A stretch of DNA of 64,000 bases, from NCBI GenBank assembly GCA_013426805.1, contig JACDZG010000018.1, positions 17,612-81,611 of the forward strand, given 5' to 3'. The DNA is from Chromatiaceae bacterium. GTDB lineage: Bacteria; Pseudomonadota; Gammaproteobacteria; Chromatiales; Chromatiaceae. A program made the position numbers and the translations under genes. Positions 54,843-63,529 of the stretch are shown in pieces. Position 1 is the stretch's first letter, and each line of letters begins with the position of its first letter. A model generated the notes under the pieces. The model saw nothing but the letters and a program-made list of their open reading frames with translations, was not told the origin of the DNA and did no database searches.

Positions 54843-56357
54843 ATGCATCGCCCCTTGCTCCGGATTGCTGCCCGTTGGCTGACCGTCGTGCTGGCCGCTG
54901 TCGTGCTCGTTGCCTGTGAGGTCGCGCCGGATGCGTCCGCGGTGACTCAGACAGTGCAGGAGCGACTGACGCAGGCCCTCGGGCCGGACACCATCGCCCT
55001 GACCAGCCTGCGCCGCATGGGCAGCGGGCCCTTGAGCGCGGATGCGCAGGGCCGGCCGCGGCGCATCGTCTATTTCAACGCGGTGCTCACGCTTGAACGC
55101 GACCTGGATTTCTCCTCCTGGGACGCTTTGAGCGTCGCCAGCTTCGCGAATCTCCTGGGGGCGACCGAGAAGGGTGTCGGCGGACTCGAGACCGCCGGCA
55201 ACCAGCGCGGCGATCGGGTCACCGTGCACGGCAGCGCGAGCTTCGTCAGCGACGGCGATGGGTGGGCGCCGGTGGTCACGGTGTTGCCCGAGGTGGGCAC
55301 CCCCTCGGCGCCCCTGAGTCCGGCCACCAGTGCCCAGTCCCAGCAGTTGTTTGCGCGCCTGATGCAACTCTACGAGCGCAAGACGGCCGACCCCCCGCGG
55401 CAGCGGCAGATCATCGTCGAGGAGGTCGGCGAAGCCGTGGACACCATCGTCGAGCGGCTGGGCCGTCTGGATCAGGCGCTGATCCTGGCCGGCGGCCAAA
55501 CCGGCGGGGAGTATCTGGGGGTGGCGCAACTGCTCGGCCAGACCCTGGTCGAGCAAGGAACCGCCGCCGATGTGCTCAAGACGGCCGGCAGCCGGGAGAA
55601 CCTCGAGCGGCTGCGCAACCGGCGGGCGGATCTCGCCCTGGTGCAGAACAACCTGGCTGCCGCGTCCCTGCTGGGCACGGACCCGTTCGCCCAGGCCGGC
55701 CCGGATCACGGGCTGCGCGCCCTGGCGAGTCTGTTCCCGGAGCCCATGCATATCATGGTCGTCGGCGGTTCGCCGATCGCGGACTTGCGGGAACTGGCCG
55801 GCAAGCGGGTCGCGATCGGCTTGCCCGACTCGGGCAGTCGTGAGAATGCGCTCCTGCTTCTGCAAGGCGGCGGTGTCGCGCTGGAGGACCTCGGGGCGGT
55901 TCACGAGACCAGCCTGGAACAAGGACTCGATGACCTTGCGGCCGGTCGGACCGACGCGGTCATCGTCACCATCAATGCACCGGCACGGCTCATCCAGGAC
56001 GCGGCGGCCCGCGGCCGGATTCGGTTTCTGTCGCTGTCCCCGGAGGTCCAGCGAACACTCGCCGGTTCCGGCTCCGGACTGGTCCCCCTGGACTTGCCGC
56101 CGCTCACCTACCCTGGTCAACTGACTGAAGTGCGCACGCTCGCGGTGACCGCCCTGCTGGCCGCCCCCGCGAGCCTGCCGGCGGCGGATGTCAACCGGGT
56201 GCTCGCGACCCTGTTCGAGCGGATCGACTTCATCGGGGCAGGATCGGCCGCCGGGTCGCAGATCAACCGCCAGACGGCGGCCATGGGGTTGACCGTGCCG
56301 CTGCATCCGGCGGCGGCCGCGTATTTTGCGACAGATCCCGCGGACCGCGAGCGTTAG
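54843..56357 (+). CDS. TAXI-family TRAP-type solute-binding lipoprotein
   Basis: A 504-residue exported protein with a lipobox (VVLAAVVLVAC). The first 180 residues are of unknown type. Residues about 205-500 match TAXI solute receptors: LILAGGQTGGEYLGVAQLLG, the following Leu/Arg-rich NRRADLALVQNNLA, LFPEPMHIMVV, LAGKRVAIGLPDSGSRENAL, and DAVIVTINAPARLIQ. TRAP membrane subunits (DctQM) are absent; instead it is coupled to gltS, so it may deliver ligand to GltS or act as a sensor. The long N-terminal region is unusual. Confidence 0.82.
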   Translation: MHRPLLRIAARWLTVVLAAVVLVACEVAPDASAVTQTVQERLTQALGPDTIALTSLRRMGSGPLSADAQGRPRRIVYFNAVLTLERDLDFSSWDALSVASFANLLGATEKGVGGLETAGNQRGDRVTVHGSASFVSDGDGWAPVVTVLPEVGTPSAPLSPATSAQSQQLFARLMQLYERKTADPPRQRQIIVEEVGEAVDTIVERLGRLDQALILAGGQTGGEYLGVAQLLGQTLVEQGTAADVLKTAGSRENLERLRNRRADLALVQNNLAAASLLGTDPFAQAGPDHGLRALASLFPEPMHIMVVGGSPIADLRELAGKRVAIGLPDSGSRENALLLLQGGGVALEDLGAVHETSLEQGLDDLAAGRTDAVIVTINAPARLIQDAAARGRIRFLSLSPEVQRTLAGSGSGLVPLDLPPLTYPGQLTEVRTLAVTALLAAPASLPAADVNRVLATLFERIDFIGAGSAAGSQINRQTAAMGLTVPLHPAAAAYFATDPADRER

Positions 56358-56464
56358 CCGCCAACCCGCTTGCCCGGCGCCAGCCGCGCGCCTGACATCA
56401 GGGCCATGTCCGGTCGCCGGTCGTTGAATGTTATACCCATCTATCCGCACAGGGGATTCGATTA

Positions 56465-58297
56465 GTGCATGAGCAGCGCGTGACCGGTGGAACCGGTTTT
56501 CCGGAAACCGTCGAGGTTGGTACTCTCGCGCACGCACCAACCGGTCTGCGGCTTCCCGCCAAGGTACCGACGGCGGCGGGCGGACTCCTGCTTGCGATCG
56601 GCGCCGGCTGCGACGACTTGGCTGTTGCACTCATGGAGCACGCCGCCCTGTCCCTGGCGGAGCACCTGCCGCTGGGGCTGCTGAACATTCTGGTCGTCGA
56701 TTACAGCGTACACAACCGTTTCAAGGTGCTGTCCAGCCTGCGCACCCAGGGCCTCTACCGGATCGCCTACAAAGACGCCGAGGCCCGCGCCCTGCTCGAC
56801 GAACTCATGGACGCCGCGCGCGAGCGTCATCACCACCTGCTCAACGACCGCTGCCCGACCCTGACGGACTACAACCGTGCCCACCCCGACTATGCGCAGC
56901 CCTACACCCTGGTCCTGCTGAACCTGGACGACTACCTCAAGCGCGCTGAGCGCCACGACCGCACCCGCGAAGGCCATCTGCGGGACTTTCTGTCCGCCCA
57001 CTTCGCGGCCGGCATCTATCTCATTGCCTATGGGCAAGACCTGGGCTCAGTCGACTGGGCCGAAGCGCTCCTCAAGGTGACGATGCAGGCCGCTCCCAGC
57101 GCCCCAGACGCACCGCCAACGGCGACGATCCTGCTCGCGGAAACCGGCTCAGACCTCGCGGGGCTGCGCACCATCATCGCCGGCTACGGACTGGTCCATG
57201 CCTGCCAGGCATCCGACAGCGCACGGGAACGGGCCGCGGCTCTCATTGCCAGGCACGCGGAGACAGATACTGCGGAAGCAGACGCGGTGTGCGTGACCGT
57301 CGGTATCACCCCGGATGGCCGGGAGGCCATCGATTTCGCCCTCGGACGGCGCAGCGGCTGCTATCACGCACTCATCGTCGGCGCCGCCGGCTCGGGCAAG
57401 ACGACCCTGCTCAATAACCTGATCCTGGGCATCGGCGAACAGTACGGCGCCGACCAGATCCGCCTCTATCTGATGGACTACAAGGCCGGCGTCGAATTCA
57501 ACGCCTTCGCCGAACACCCCAACTGCGAACAGATCTATCTCGACAACACCGACACCGGTGCGGCCGAGCGGTTACTGGAGAACTTCGCGCAAGAGATCGC
57601 CCGCCGCGGCGAGCGATTCCGCGATCAGGGCGTCAACGACATCGACGCCTACAATCAGCGCCAGTCGGCGGACCTACTGCCGCGCCTCATCCTCATCATC
57701 GACGAGGTCCAGCGTCTGTTCGCGGGGCCGGGCGCCTATCGGTTCAACGCCTTGCTCAAGGACATCACGCGGCGGGGACGCGCCTTCGGGCTCCACATCA
57801 TCCTCGCCACCCAGACCTTGATGGGCGCCGACCTGGACCGGGAACTGCTGACCCAGATCAACCTGCGCATCGCCTTTCGACTGACCAGCGAGGCCGATGC
57901 GGAGCGCGTCCTGGCCTTCGGCAACCATACCCCGCTGAAGCTACCGAACTATCACTTTGTTTACAACCCACATGCCGGCGACCGCACCAAGAACATCCAG
58001 GTGCGGGGCACGCCGCCGCGCTCCATTGCCGAGGTCATCGCCAAGATCAACGCCGACCGGCCGGAGTCCCCAAGGATCAAGCCAGCCATCATCGCCAGCC
58101 AAGGCGGCGGCCAATCCGGCAGCGAGACCGGAGTCCCCGCCCCCGTCGCAACGGCGGCCCCGGAGTGGCTCGCGCGGGCAACCGATCAGGACCGGCAGGC
58201 GGAGCAGGACCAACAACGGCGGCTGTTGGCACAAGCCCGCAAGCGAGAGGCATCAGGTCAAGCCGATCCGCTGCGTGACCAAGGAGCCGCCACATGA
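56465..58297 (+). CDS. Tandem FtsK/EccC-like ATPase
   Basis: A 610-residue cytosolic protein with two FtsK/SpoIIIE-type ATPase domains. The second (about 280-500) is complete: Walker A GAAGSGKTTLLNNL, strand RLYLMDYKAGVEFNAF, arginine-rich helix EIARRGERFRDQGVNDIDAY, Walker B LPRLILIIDEVQRLF and sensor GLHIILATQTL. The first (about 45-200) has the same order but lost its catalytic residues (LAIGAGCDDLAVAL for Walker A; TLVLLNLDDYLK for Walker B). No membrane helix and no FtsK gamma domain are seen. Tandem domains of this kind recall EccC of type VII secretion. It overlaps the next gene by 4 bases. A Gln/Arg-rich tail ends the protein. Confidence 0.85.
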   Translation: MHEQRVTGGTGFPETVEVGTLAHAPTGLRLPAKVPTAAGGLLLAIGAGCDDLAVALMEHAALSLAEHLPLGLLNILVVDYSVHNRFKVLSSLRTQGLYRIAYKDAEARALLDELMDAARERHHHLLNDRCPTLTDYNRAHPDYAQPYTLVLLNLDDYLKRAERHDRTREGHLRDFLSAHFAAGIYLIAYGQDLGSVDWAEALLKVTMQAAPSAPDAPPTATILLAETGSDLAGLRTIIAGYGLVHACQASDSARERAAALIARHAETDTAEADAVCVTVGITPDGREAIDFALGRRSGCYHALIVGAAGSGKTTLLNNLILGIGEQYGADQIRLYLMDYKAGVEFNAFAEHPNCEQIYLDNTDTGAAERLLENFAQEIARRGERFRDQGVNDIDAYNQRQSADLLPRLILIIDEVQRLFAGPGAYRFNALLKDITRRGRAFGLHIILATQTLMGADLDRELLTQINLRIAFRLTSEADAERVLAFGNHTPLKLPNYHFVYNPHAGDRTKNIQVRGTPPRSIAEVIAKINADRPESPRIKPAIIASQGGGQSGSETGVPAPVATAAPEWLARATDQDRQAEQDQQRRLLAQARKREASGQADPLRDQGAAT

Positions 58298-58848
58298 CCG
58301 ATCACCCCAAGCGAACGCTGGCCGACGCCTGGAGCGGCGACAACACCAGGGAGGGCTATGACCAGGGGTTCACCGACGGCGAGGCGAATCGCAGCGCCCG
58401 TCCCGGCAGCTATCAACACATCCGTCTCGCCAACTGGGTCTGGCAGTTCGACCATGCGGCAGAGACCTACACCGACGGCTACAAGACGGGCTATCTGGAT
58501 GGCCAGCGCAAGCAGCACGACCTTTATGGAATCAAAACCCCCAGCGGGAGCGGACCGGCCATGAACGAAAGCTTTGAGAGTCAACTACACTTGCTTGAAG
58601 ACCACCGCCGCCATCTGCAGGTGATCGCCTCGTTCATCGAGAACAACCGCGAAAGCTACCGCCACCAGATCGCCACCCTGGACGGGCACGGCTTTGCCAA
58701 GGAATACATTGAGCGGCTGCGCGAAAAATACGCCGACTACAGCCGCATGATCGACGGCCTGGCGGACCAGCTCAAACGCGGCGAAAACGAACTGGCCCTC
58801 CAGGAAGGCCAGTTGCGCGCGCTGATCCAGAGCGCCCGCGCCGGTTGA
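58294..58848 (+). CDS. Helical protein with WXG100-sized C-terminal hairpin
   Basis: A 184-residue protein, co-translated with the ATPase. The N-terminal 90 residues carry two G-Y-x2-G-(F/Y)-x-D-G motifs (EGYDQGFTDGE and DGYKTGYLDGQ). From the internal Met at 58561 the last 95 residues form a predicted helix-turn-helix hairpin, without cysteines. Its centre (GFAKEYIERLREKYADY) aligns with the 95-residue protein at 59042 (NYMDEYLQRLTRLAHEF), so the two are paralogous. I know no named family. Role as substrate or adaptor of the ATPase is inferred from coupling. Confidence 0.7.
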   Translation: MTDHPKRTLADAWSGDNTREGYDQGFTDGEANRSARPGSYQHIRLANWVWQFDHAAETYTDGYKTGYLDGQRKQHDLYGIKTPSGSGPAMNESFESQLHLLEDHRRHLQVIASFIENNRESYRHQIATLDGHGFAKEYIERLREKYADYSRMIDGLADQLKRGENELALQEGQLRALIQSARAG

Positions 58849-58853
58849 GTCTT

Positions 58854-58964
58854 GTAGGGTGGATAAGCGCAGCGCATCCACTAGTACCGCGGCAGGTGGA
58901 TGCGGCGCGCCGACCGCCCGTGCCTGATCCCCGGCAATATCACGCGCGCCTTATCCACCCTATG
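58854..58964. repeat. REP-like inverted repeat (GTAGGGTGGATAAGCGCAGC type)
   Basis: Arms 58854-58881 and 58944-58964 pair imperfectly (GTAGGGTGGATAAG.../...CTTATCCACCCTA). This is a widespread gammaproteobacterial REP type. It lies inside the operon between the two helical-hairpin genes and fills most of the 193-base gap. Confidence 0.75.
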
Positions 58965-59041
58965 CAATACGCTTTCCGCCATCGCCGGATTGATCATCAA
59001 ACCGCATTGGTGCCGAAACCCCAACCAAACCAGGAGCCCCC

Positions 59042-59329
59042 ATGGAAACCCAAAAACTGGCGGACCAACTCGGCTGGTGCATCACCAGCCGCGACTATCT
59101 GCAACAACTCGACAGCGAATTGCGGCACGTCACCCGCCAACACTTTGAATCGCTGCAAGCCCTGCGCAGCCAGAACTACATGGACGAATACCTGCAACGC
59201 CTGACCCGTCTCGCCCACGAATTCTCCGACCAGGCCGAGGCCACCGTCCGGCATATCGAGCAGGAGCACATGACCTATATCGACCAGCAGGCGCGGATGA
59301 TCTCAAGCGTACTGTCCGATCTGCGCTAA
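59042..59329 (+). CDS. 95-residue helical hairpin protein (WXG100-sized)
   Basis: A 95-residue protein predicted to be two long helices with a turn near residues 45-50 (RSQNYMDEYLQRL). It is paralogous to the C-terminal 95 residues of the preceding gene. Size and shape are those of WXG100/ESAT-6 proteins, but there is no W-x-G at the turn, so membership is not shown. The single Cys is near the N-terminus. It follows a REP element but is on the same strand and 71 bases before the WD40 gene. Confidence 0.7.
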   Translation: METQKLADQLGWCITSRDYLQQLDSELRHVTRQHFESLQALRSQNYMDEYLQRLTRLAHEFSDQAEATVRHIEQEHMTYIDQQARMISSVLSDLR

Positions 59330-59399
59330 GCAACCCGCACCCTGCCTGCCATCATCGCCGCTTGACCCGCGCACAGCCCATCCCCAACGGAATTCGACC

Positions 59400-61703
59400 A
59401 TGACCGCCATCGCCCCCGCCGACCATGCTGCCTACCTCGATTGGCTGAGGGCGCAACTGGACCAGGCCATTATTCCGCTTGACGATGCCGCTTGGAATAG
59501 AGCCGCCGCTCAAGATAGCATCGACTCCTACCGAGCCTATTTGGCCGATTTCCCGAGTGGGCGACACAGTGGTGATGCCAAAGAGGTTTCGCGGCGACTT
59601 GAAGCCGATATAGGGGCATGGGTCAAGGCAATAACAGCGAACTGCAGGACCGGTTTCGAGGGATACCTTGCCGCTGAATCCAATGGGAAATACTGCGCAG
59701 AGGCCCGCAGGTTGCTTTATCGGTTGGTCCAGTATGACCAGCATGCCTGGGTGGAAGCGAAAAAACACGGGACTCTCCTCGCCTATCGCGATTATCTGAC
59801 TGCCTTTCCCGAAGCTTTACACCGTGAGGATGCTTATGTACAGGCATGGGGCATTGCTAGCAAACGCGATTCACTATCCGGCTATAAGGATTATTTGAGT
59901 TGGTTTCCCCAGGCGCCAAGCCGAACCCTGGCGCAGCAGGCGAGCACAAGACTCCAGCGGGATCAAACCGCTTGGGATTGCGCTACAAATACCAATACTA
60001 TCGCTGCTTACAATGCGTATCTTGAAACCCCGACCGCGGGGAAGTTTCATGCCAAAGCCAAGGCCGCGCGTGATCATCTTGTTTCGATCGACGAGACGAA
60101 CTGGCAGGAAATAGATGGACGGCTTTCTTTAAGAGCGTATCGGGATTACTTGAAAACGTGTCCCGAAGCGCTTCACCGCACTGAAGCAATTGACCAAGCC
60201 TGGGCTAGCGCGAAAAAGACCGACTCGGCATCAGCCTACCGAAATTTTGTTGCTTGGTTCCCGAATGCGTCACAACAAGCGCTGGCGCAACAGGTGGCAA
60301 CCGCATTGCAGAGCGACCACTCCGCGTACAAAACGGCCACTAGGCAAAATACTATTGCTGCCTTTGAGGCTTATCTGAGGACCCAGGCCGAAGGTCGATT
60401 CCGCATCGAGGCGCAGACCACGCTTGATTGCCTAGTCGCGGATGACAGCGCAGCCTGGAAAAGGGCTGCGGCACAACATACGCGGCTCGGTTACCGCGCT
60501 TATCTGAAAGCCCAACCGCAAGGGCGTTTCTGCGAGCGCGCCAATGCTGCGATCGGCGAGTTGGACGACACGGACTGGGCGCGGGCAAGTAAGCAAGAAA
60601 GCCTCCAAGGCTATACCGCGTACTTATACGCAAGTCCGAATGGTCGTCATCGCGATGAGGCTATCCAGATGCGCGACCAACAATTAGCGAATCTGCAAGA
60701 AGCGCACCGCAATCCCAAGCCGGAACCTGGGCGTCTACGCAACATCTTTCGCCGACTAAATCTCGCGCTGATCGGTCAGCGGCCGGATCTTACCATCCGG
60801 GTTGGCAAGCATCCGGTCACTGACGTAGCGATAACTCCTGACGGGAAATGTGCTCTCTCGCTTGATGGAGCCGGGCAAATCAAGGTGTGGGATATAGATA
60901 ACAGGTGCCTGATCAGGGAAGTGTCCGACAATTCAACATACTGGCTTCATCTTGTTCTGGGAGATGTCGCCGGGCATCGGGTCCTGTCCGGAATGCCTGG
61001 CTATCGGCTTCGATTATGGGATATTGAAACAGGAGAGACCATTCGTGAATTCAGCGGACATTTGAGTTGGGTTTGGAAATGCGTTGTCAGTCCGGACGCC
61101 CGTCATGCGCTTACCTGCAGCCACGATCAGACCTTGCGCCTTTGGGATCTGGAGTCTAGTAAGGCGGTCCAGGTTTTCGAGACGAATAGTGAAAAGTCTT
61201 TTCCCATTGGTCTTAGTCTCAATGGGGAGGAAGCTCTTGCAATCGACTACATCCCTAAGGAAAACAGATATCATATTCTCCGTTTCTGGTCTATAGAAAC
61301 TGGCGAACAGATTCGATCTCATAACTTAGGGGATTATGATTTTTATTCATTTACTCCTTGCGGCTGCTATACTGTCCTTAGTATGCGTGATCCAAAGTTT
61401 GGACGCTTTACTTGGCTGCATAATTTGGAAACTAATAAGCCTTTTTATACCGTTGGCCCGCATGAAGATCAGATCAGGGGAGTAGCCGTCATGCCGGACA
61501 GGCTTCATGTGCTGGTGGCGAGCCAAAGGACGCTACGACTTTGGAGTATTTCCGCCAACAAAGAGAAGGCCAGATTTAAATTTGCAATTTCCGGAAGAAC
61601 GCGAAGGGTCGGTATCAGCAAATTTGTTATCAGTCAGAACGGAAGCCATTGCCTATCTGCGAATTACGATGGAACTATCAGCTTATGGGTAATGCCTACG
61701 TAG
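59400..61703 (+). CDS. Helical-repeat plus WD40 beta-propeller protein
   Basis: A 767-residue protein. Residues 1-440 hold about nine copies of a roughly 48-residue helical repeat with pattern W-x2-A-x4-(S/T)-x3-Y-x2-Y-L-x4-P-x-G/A-x-(F/H) (for example AAQDSIDSYRAYLADFPSGR). Residues about 460-767 form a WD40 propeller: SLDGAGQIKVWDIDN, GYRLRLWDIETGETI, CSHDQTLRLWDLESS, ILRFWSIETGEQI and YDGTISLWVMP. No signal peptide or catalytic domain is visible. It may be a scaffold or sensor for the ATPase cassette. GC content falls in the last 500 bases, suggesting a recent origin. Confidence 0.8.
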   Translation: MTAIAPADHAAYLDWLRAQLDQAIIPLDDAAWNRAAAQDSIDSYRAYLADFPSGRHSGDAKEVSRRLEADIGAWVKAITANCRTGFEGYLAAESNGKYCAEARRLLYRLVQYDQHAWVEAKKHGTLLAYRDYLTAFPEALHREDAYVQAWGIASKRDSLSGYKDYLSWFPQAPSRTLAQQASTRLQRDQTAWDCATNTNTIAAYNAYLETPTAGKFHAKAKAARDHLVSIDETNWQEIDGRLSLRAYRDYLKTCPEALHRTEAIDQAWASAKKTDSASAYRNFVAWFPNASQQALAQQVATALQSDHSAYKTATRQNTIAAFEAYLRTQAEGRFRIEAQTTLDCLVADDSAAWKRAAAQHTRLGYRAYLKAQPQGRFCERANAAIGELDDTDWARASKQESLQGYTAYLYASPNGRHRDEAIQMRDQQLANLQEAHRNPKPEPGRLRNIFRRLNLALIGQRPDLTIRVGKHPVTDVAITPDGKCALSLDGAGQIKVWDIDNRCLIREVSDNSTYWLHLVLGDVAGHRVLSGMPGYRLRLWDIETGETIREFSGHLSWVWKCVVSPDARHALTCSHDQTLRLWDLESSKAVQVFETNSEKSFPIGLSLNGEEALAIDYIPKENRYHILRFWSIETGEQIRSHNLGDYDFYSFTPCGCYTVLSMRDPKFGRFTWLHNLETNKPFYTVGPHEDQIRGVAVMPDRLHVLVASQRTLRLWSISANKEKARFKFAISGRTRRVGISKFVISQNGSHCLSANYDGTISLWVMPT

Positions 61704-62234
61704 CCAAGGCGGGCCTTGATCATCGTTCCGGCCAGCGCTGCTCATTTGGAGTCCAAGGCTTCAGCCTTGGCTTGCCGATCCAAGGCTGAAGCCGTGGACT
61801 CCAGTCGGCCGTTGCCTCGGCTGGCCGGAACGATGATCAAAGCCCCAAGGCGCTTGGGGATCAGTCCTCCGACTTGTACGCCCCAGCGTGCAGGCGAACC
61901 TCCGCCGCTCATACCGAATTCGGGCCGCTGGAGCGGCCAAGACTGCATTCCCACGGTGGACGGCTTTTCCTTTCACACAATTGCACCGAGGCAGGCAACT
62001 CGACCTCGGCGGCATTGCGGGGCGAAGGTGATGGCAGCCAGCGTCCAAGATTAATAGACAGTCTATCAACAGGAGATGCATCATGAGCAACTGAACATAC
62101 GAGGGATCCGGCAGGACACAATAACGCAGCGGATTACCCCCTGCTACGCCCACCCCACGGTAGCGTTTCCATAGCTTGCGTCGCTACCCGCTGCCGTCCA
62201 TTAGAAAGAAGCCGCCAACATTTCCGGAGTCCCT
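61704..62234. other. Intergenic region with the nested palindrome
   Basis: About 530 bases between the WD40 gene and the next operon. Apart from the palindrome at 61715-61841 I see only short frames without similarity. A promoter for the pair at 62235 should lie near its end. Confidence 0.5.
61715..61841. repeat. Nested palindrome, possible miniature mobile element
   Basis: Outer arms 61715-61736 and 61820-61840 are near-perfect inverted repeats (CTTGATCATCGTTCCGGCC type). Inside, a second palindrome pairs 61748-61772 with 61780-61803 (GGAGTCCAAGGCTTCAGCC type). Single arms or inner copies occur at 11050 and 29649. The 127-base element sits just after the WD40 gene stop. Confidence 0.75.
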
Positions 62235-62669
62235 ATGTCATCAAATAGGAAATGGAATCCCGGCAAACAGCCTTTGCTGCGAGGCGACTCAAAGTCCGGG
62301 GTTAGCGTTCCTTCGCCATCCGCGGACGACTCGATCGTCCGACACATTCTCTATCTTGAAGGCCCAGGACGAGAGACGCCTTATCTTTCGACATCCGAAG
62401 AATTCGAGGCTGCCAAGGTCTTCGCGCAAGGCGGCGCGATATGGGCGACATCGGTCAGGAAGGCGAACGACAGCGGTGTGCGTCACATCAGTAAGTCTGA
62501 ACTGTTGTCATGCATGAAAGGCAATGGCAAAGGGAAAGCTAAATGGAATAGCGCGTTTGAGGTCATGCAGGCGCGCCGCTATGTCGAGCAATGGTCGGAA
62601 CACCTTCTTGACTTCAGAACAATCGCTGAACCGGCAGCGGTCGTTGCACTGATCTTCGAGAGAACATGA
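62235..62669 (+). CDS. Small protein with possible ADP-ribosyltransferase fold
   Basis: A 144-residue protein. QPLLRGDSKSG near the N-terminus and TPYLSTSEEFEAAKVFAQGG with GAIWATSVRKA in the middle match the order of the R-S-E class of ADP-ribosyltransferases (Arg on the first strand, S-T-S, then strand); a later acidic pair (AFEVMQARRYVEQWSEH) could hold the catalytic Glu. This is a motif-level suggestion only. GGAG precedes the ATG, and the next gene overlaps its stop by 4 bases, as for a toxin and its partner. Confidence 0.5.
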   Translation: MSSNRKWNPGKQPLLRGDSKSGVSVPSPSADDSIVRHILYLEGPGRETPYLSTSEEFEAAKVFAQGGAIWATSVRKANDSGVRHISKSELLSCMKGNGKGKAKWNSAFEVMQARRYVEQWSEHLLDFRTIAEPAAVVALIFERT

Positions 62670-63529
62670 TGCTGCATTCGTGTCAAAATTGCTGGTTCAA
62701 TGGTTTGCAATACGGCGCCTTGGGGCTCTCGGTGGGATACTGTTCGCGGCATCGAACCATTCTCAATACCGCGGATGCGACCACCTGCGGGCTGCACGTC
62801 AGAAAGGATTTGGCGCTTGACCGGGCGCACCAAGTCGCCGCTGTACATTCGGCCAGATACGCCCCGGCCCTGATCGTAAGGATTTATGGCAACGAAGCGG
62901 AAAAGGATGATATTTCGTCGAATGAAAGAGACTTGGATTCACTCAGAAGCGATGCGGTCGGTGACGTTGTCGTCGAGTACGGCATGCTGGATTCAAAGAT
63001 CGAATCGCTTGCCCAACTCAAAGCCATGGGCGGCGCGCGGGCTGAAGTTGCCATGTTGAGCCTGGCGAGGAGCTATGTCAGTCAATGTATCGGCCGTCAG
63101 GGCAGTTGGACCAGCGGCCTGCATCTCTACTGGTGGACAAAAGAGCGGCTGACTGCAATCCCTGACATTGCCATCACAGATATTCGCTCGACGGGTGGTC
63201 TCCAACTGGCACGCCAGATCGAGCTGACGGCTTGGTCAGTGGTCATGCTGCGCCTCACGGTCATCGACGATATCATTGAATATGCCGCCGGTCAGGATGA
63301 TCCATTAGGCGAAGCACGCGGACTCCTGGACAAGTCCGCCGAGGCGGTATCGACCTTCAATCTGAGAACGCTGGCCAAGTGGATGCGGACTGAGGCGCTG
63401 CCCAGCCTGGATAGAATGCTGCCCTATGAGCGCTACGTCGAGCTGGCCAGGCAACTGCATAAGGATCAGAGCGACGAGGCCCCACCGGCGATTCAAGCGG
63501 CCCCCGCACTATCTTGCTCCGTCGACTAG
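62666..63529 (+). CDS. Unknown protein with N-terminal Cys/His cluster
   Basis: A 287-residue protein, co-translated with the preceding gene (ATGA). The N-terminus has spaced ligands HSCQNC, GYCSRH and TTCGLH, likely a small zinc site. The remainder is helical (GGARAEVAMLSLARSYVSQC; LYWWTKERLTAIPD) and has no recognisable catalytic motif. It ends tail to tail with the TumA-like gene, overlapping it by 4 bases. It may be an antitoxin, sensor or effector partner of the ART-like protein; I do not recognise the family. Confidence 0.6.
   Translation: MMLHSCQNCWFNGLQYGALGLSVGYCSRHRTILNTADATTCGLHVRKDLALDRAHQVAAVHSARYAPALIVRIYGNEAEKDDISSNERDLDSLRSDAVGDVVVEYGMLDSKIESLAQLKAMGGARAEVAMLSLARSYVSQCIGRQGSWTSGLHLYWWTKERLTAIPDIAITDIRSTGGLQLARQIELTAWSVVMLRLTVIDDIIEYAAGQDDPLGEARGLLDKSAEAVSTFNLRTLAKWMRTEALPSLDRMLPYERYVELARQLHKDQSDEAPPAIQAAPALSCSVD

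Noticed and set aside
54723..56630. 635-codon minus-strand open frame over the TAXI lipoprotein gene
   Set aside because: Shadow frame of low complexity; the plus strand has lipobox and TAXI motifs.
59042..59329. Direct assignment of the 95-residue protein to WXG100/ESAT-6
   Set aside because: The W-x-G turn motif is absent; only size and hairpin shape agree, so it is kept as a hypothesis.
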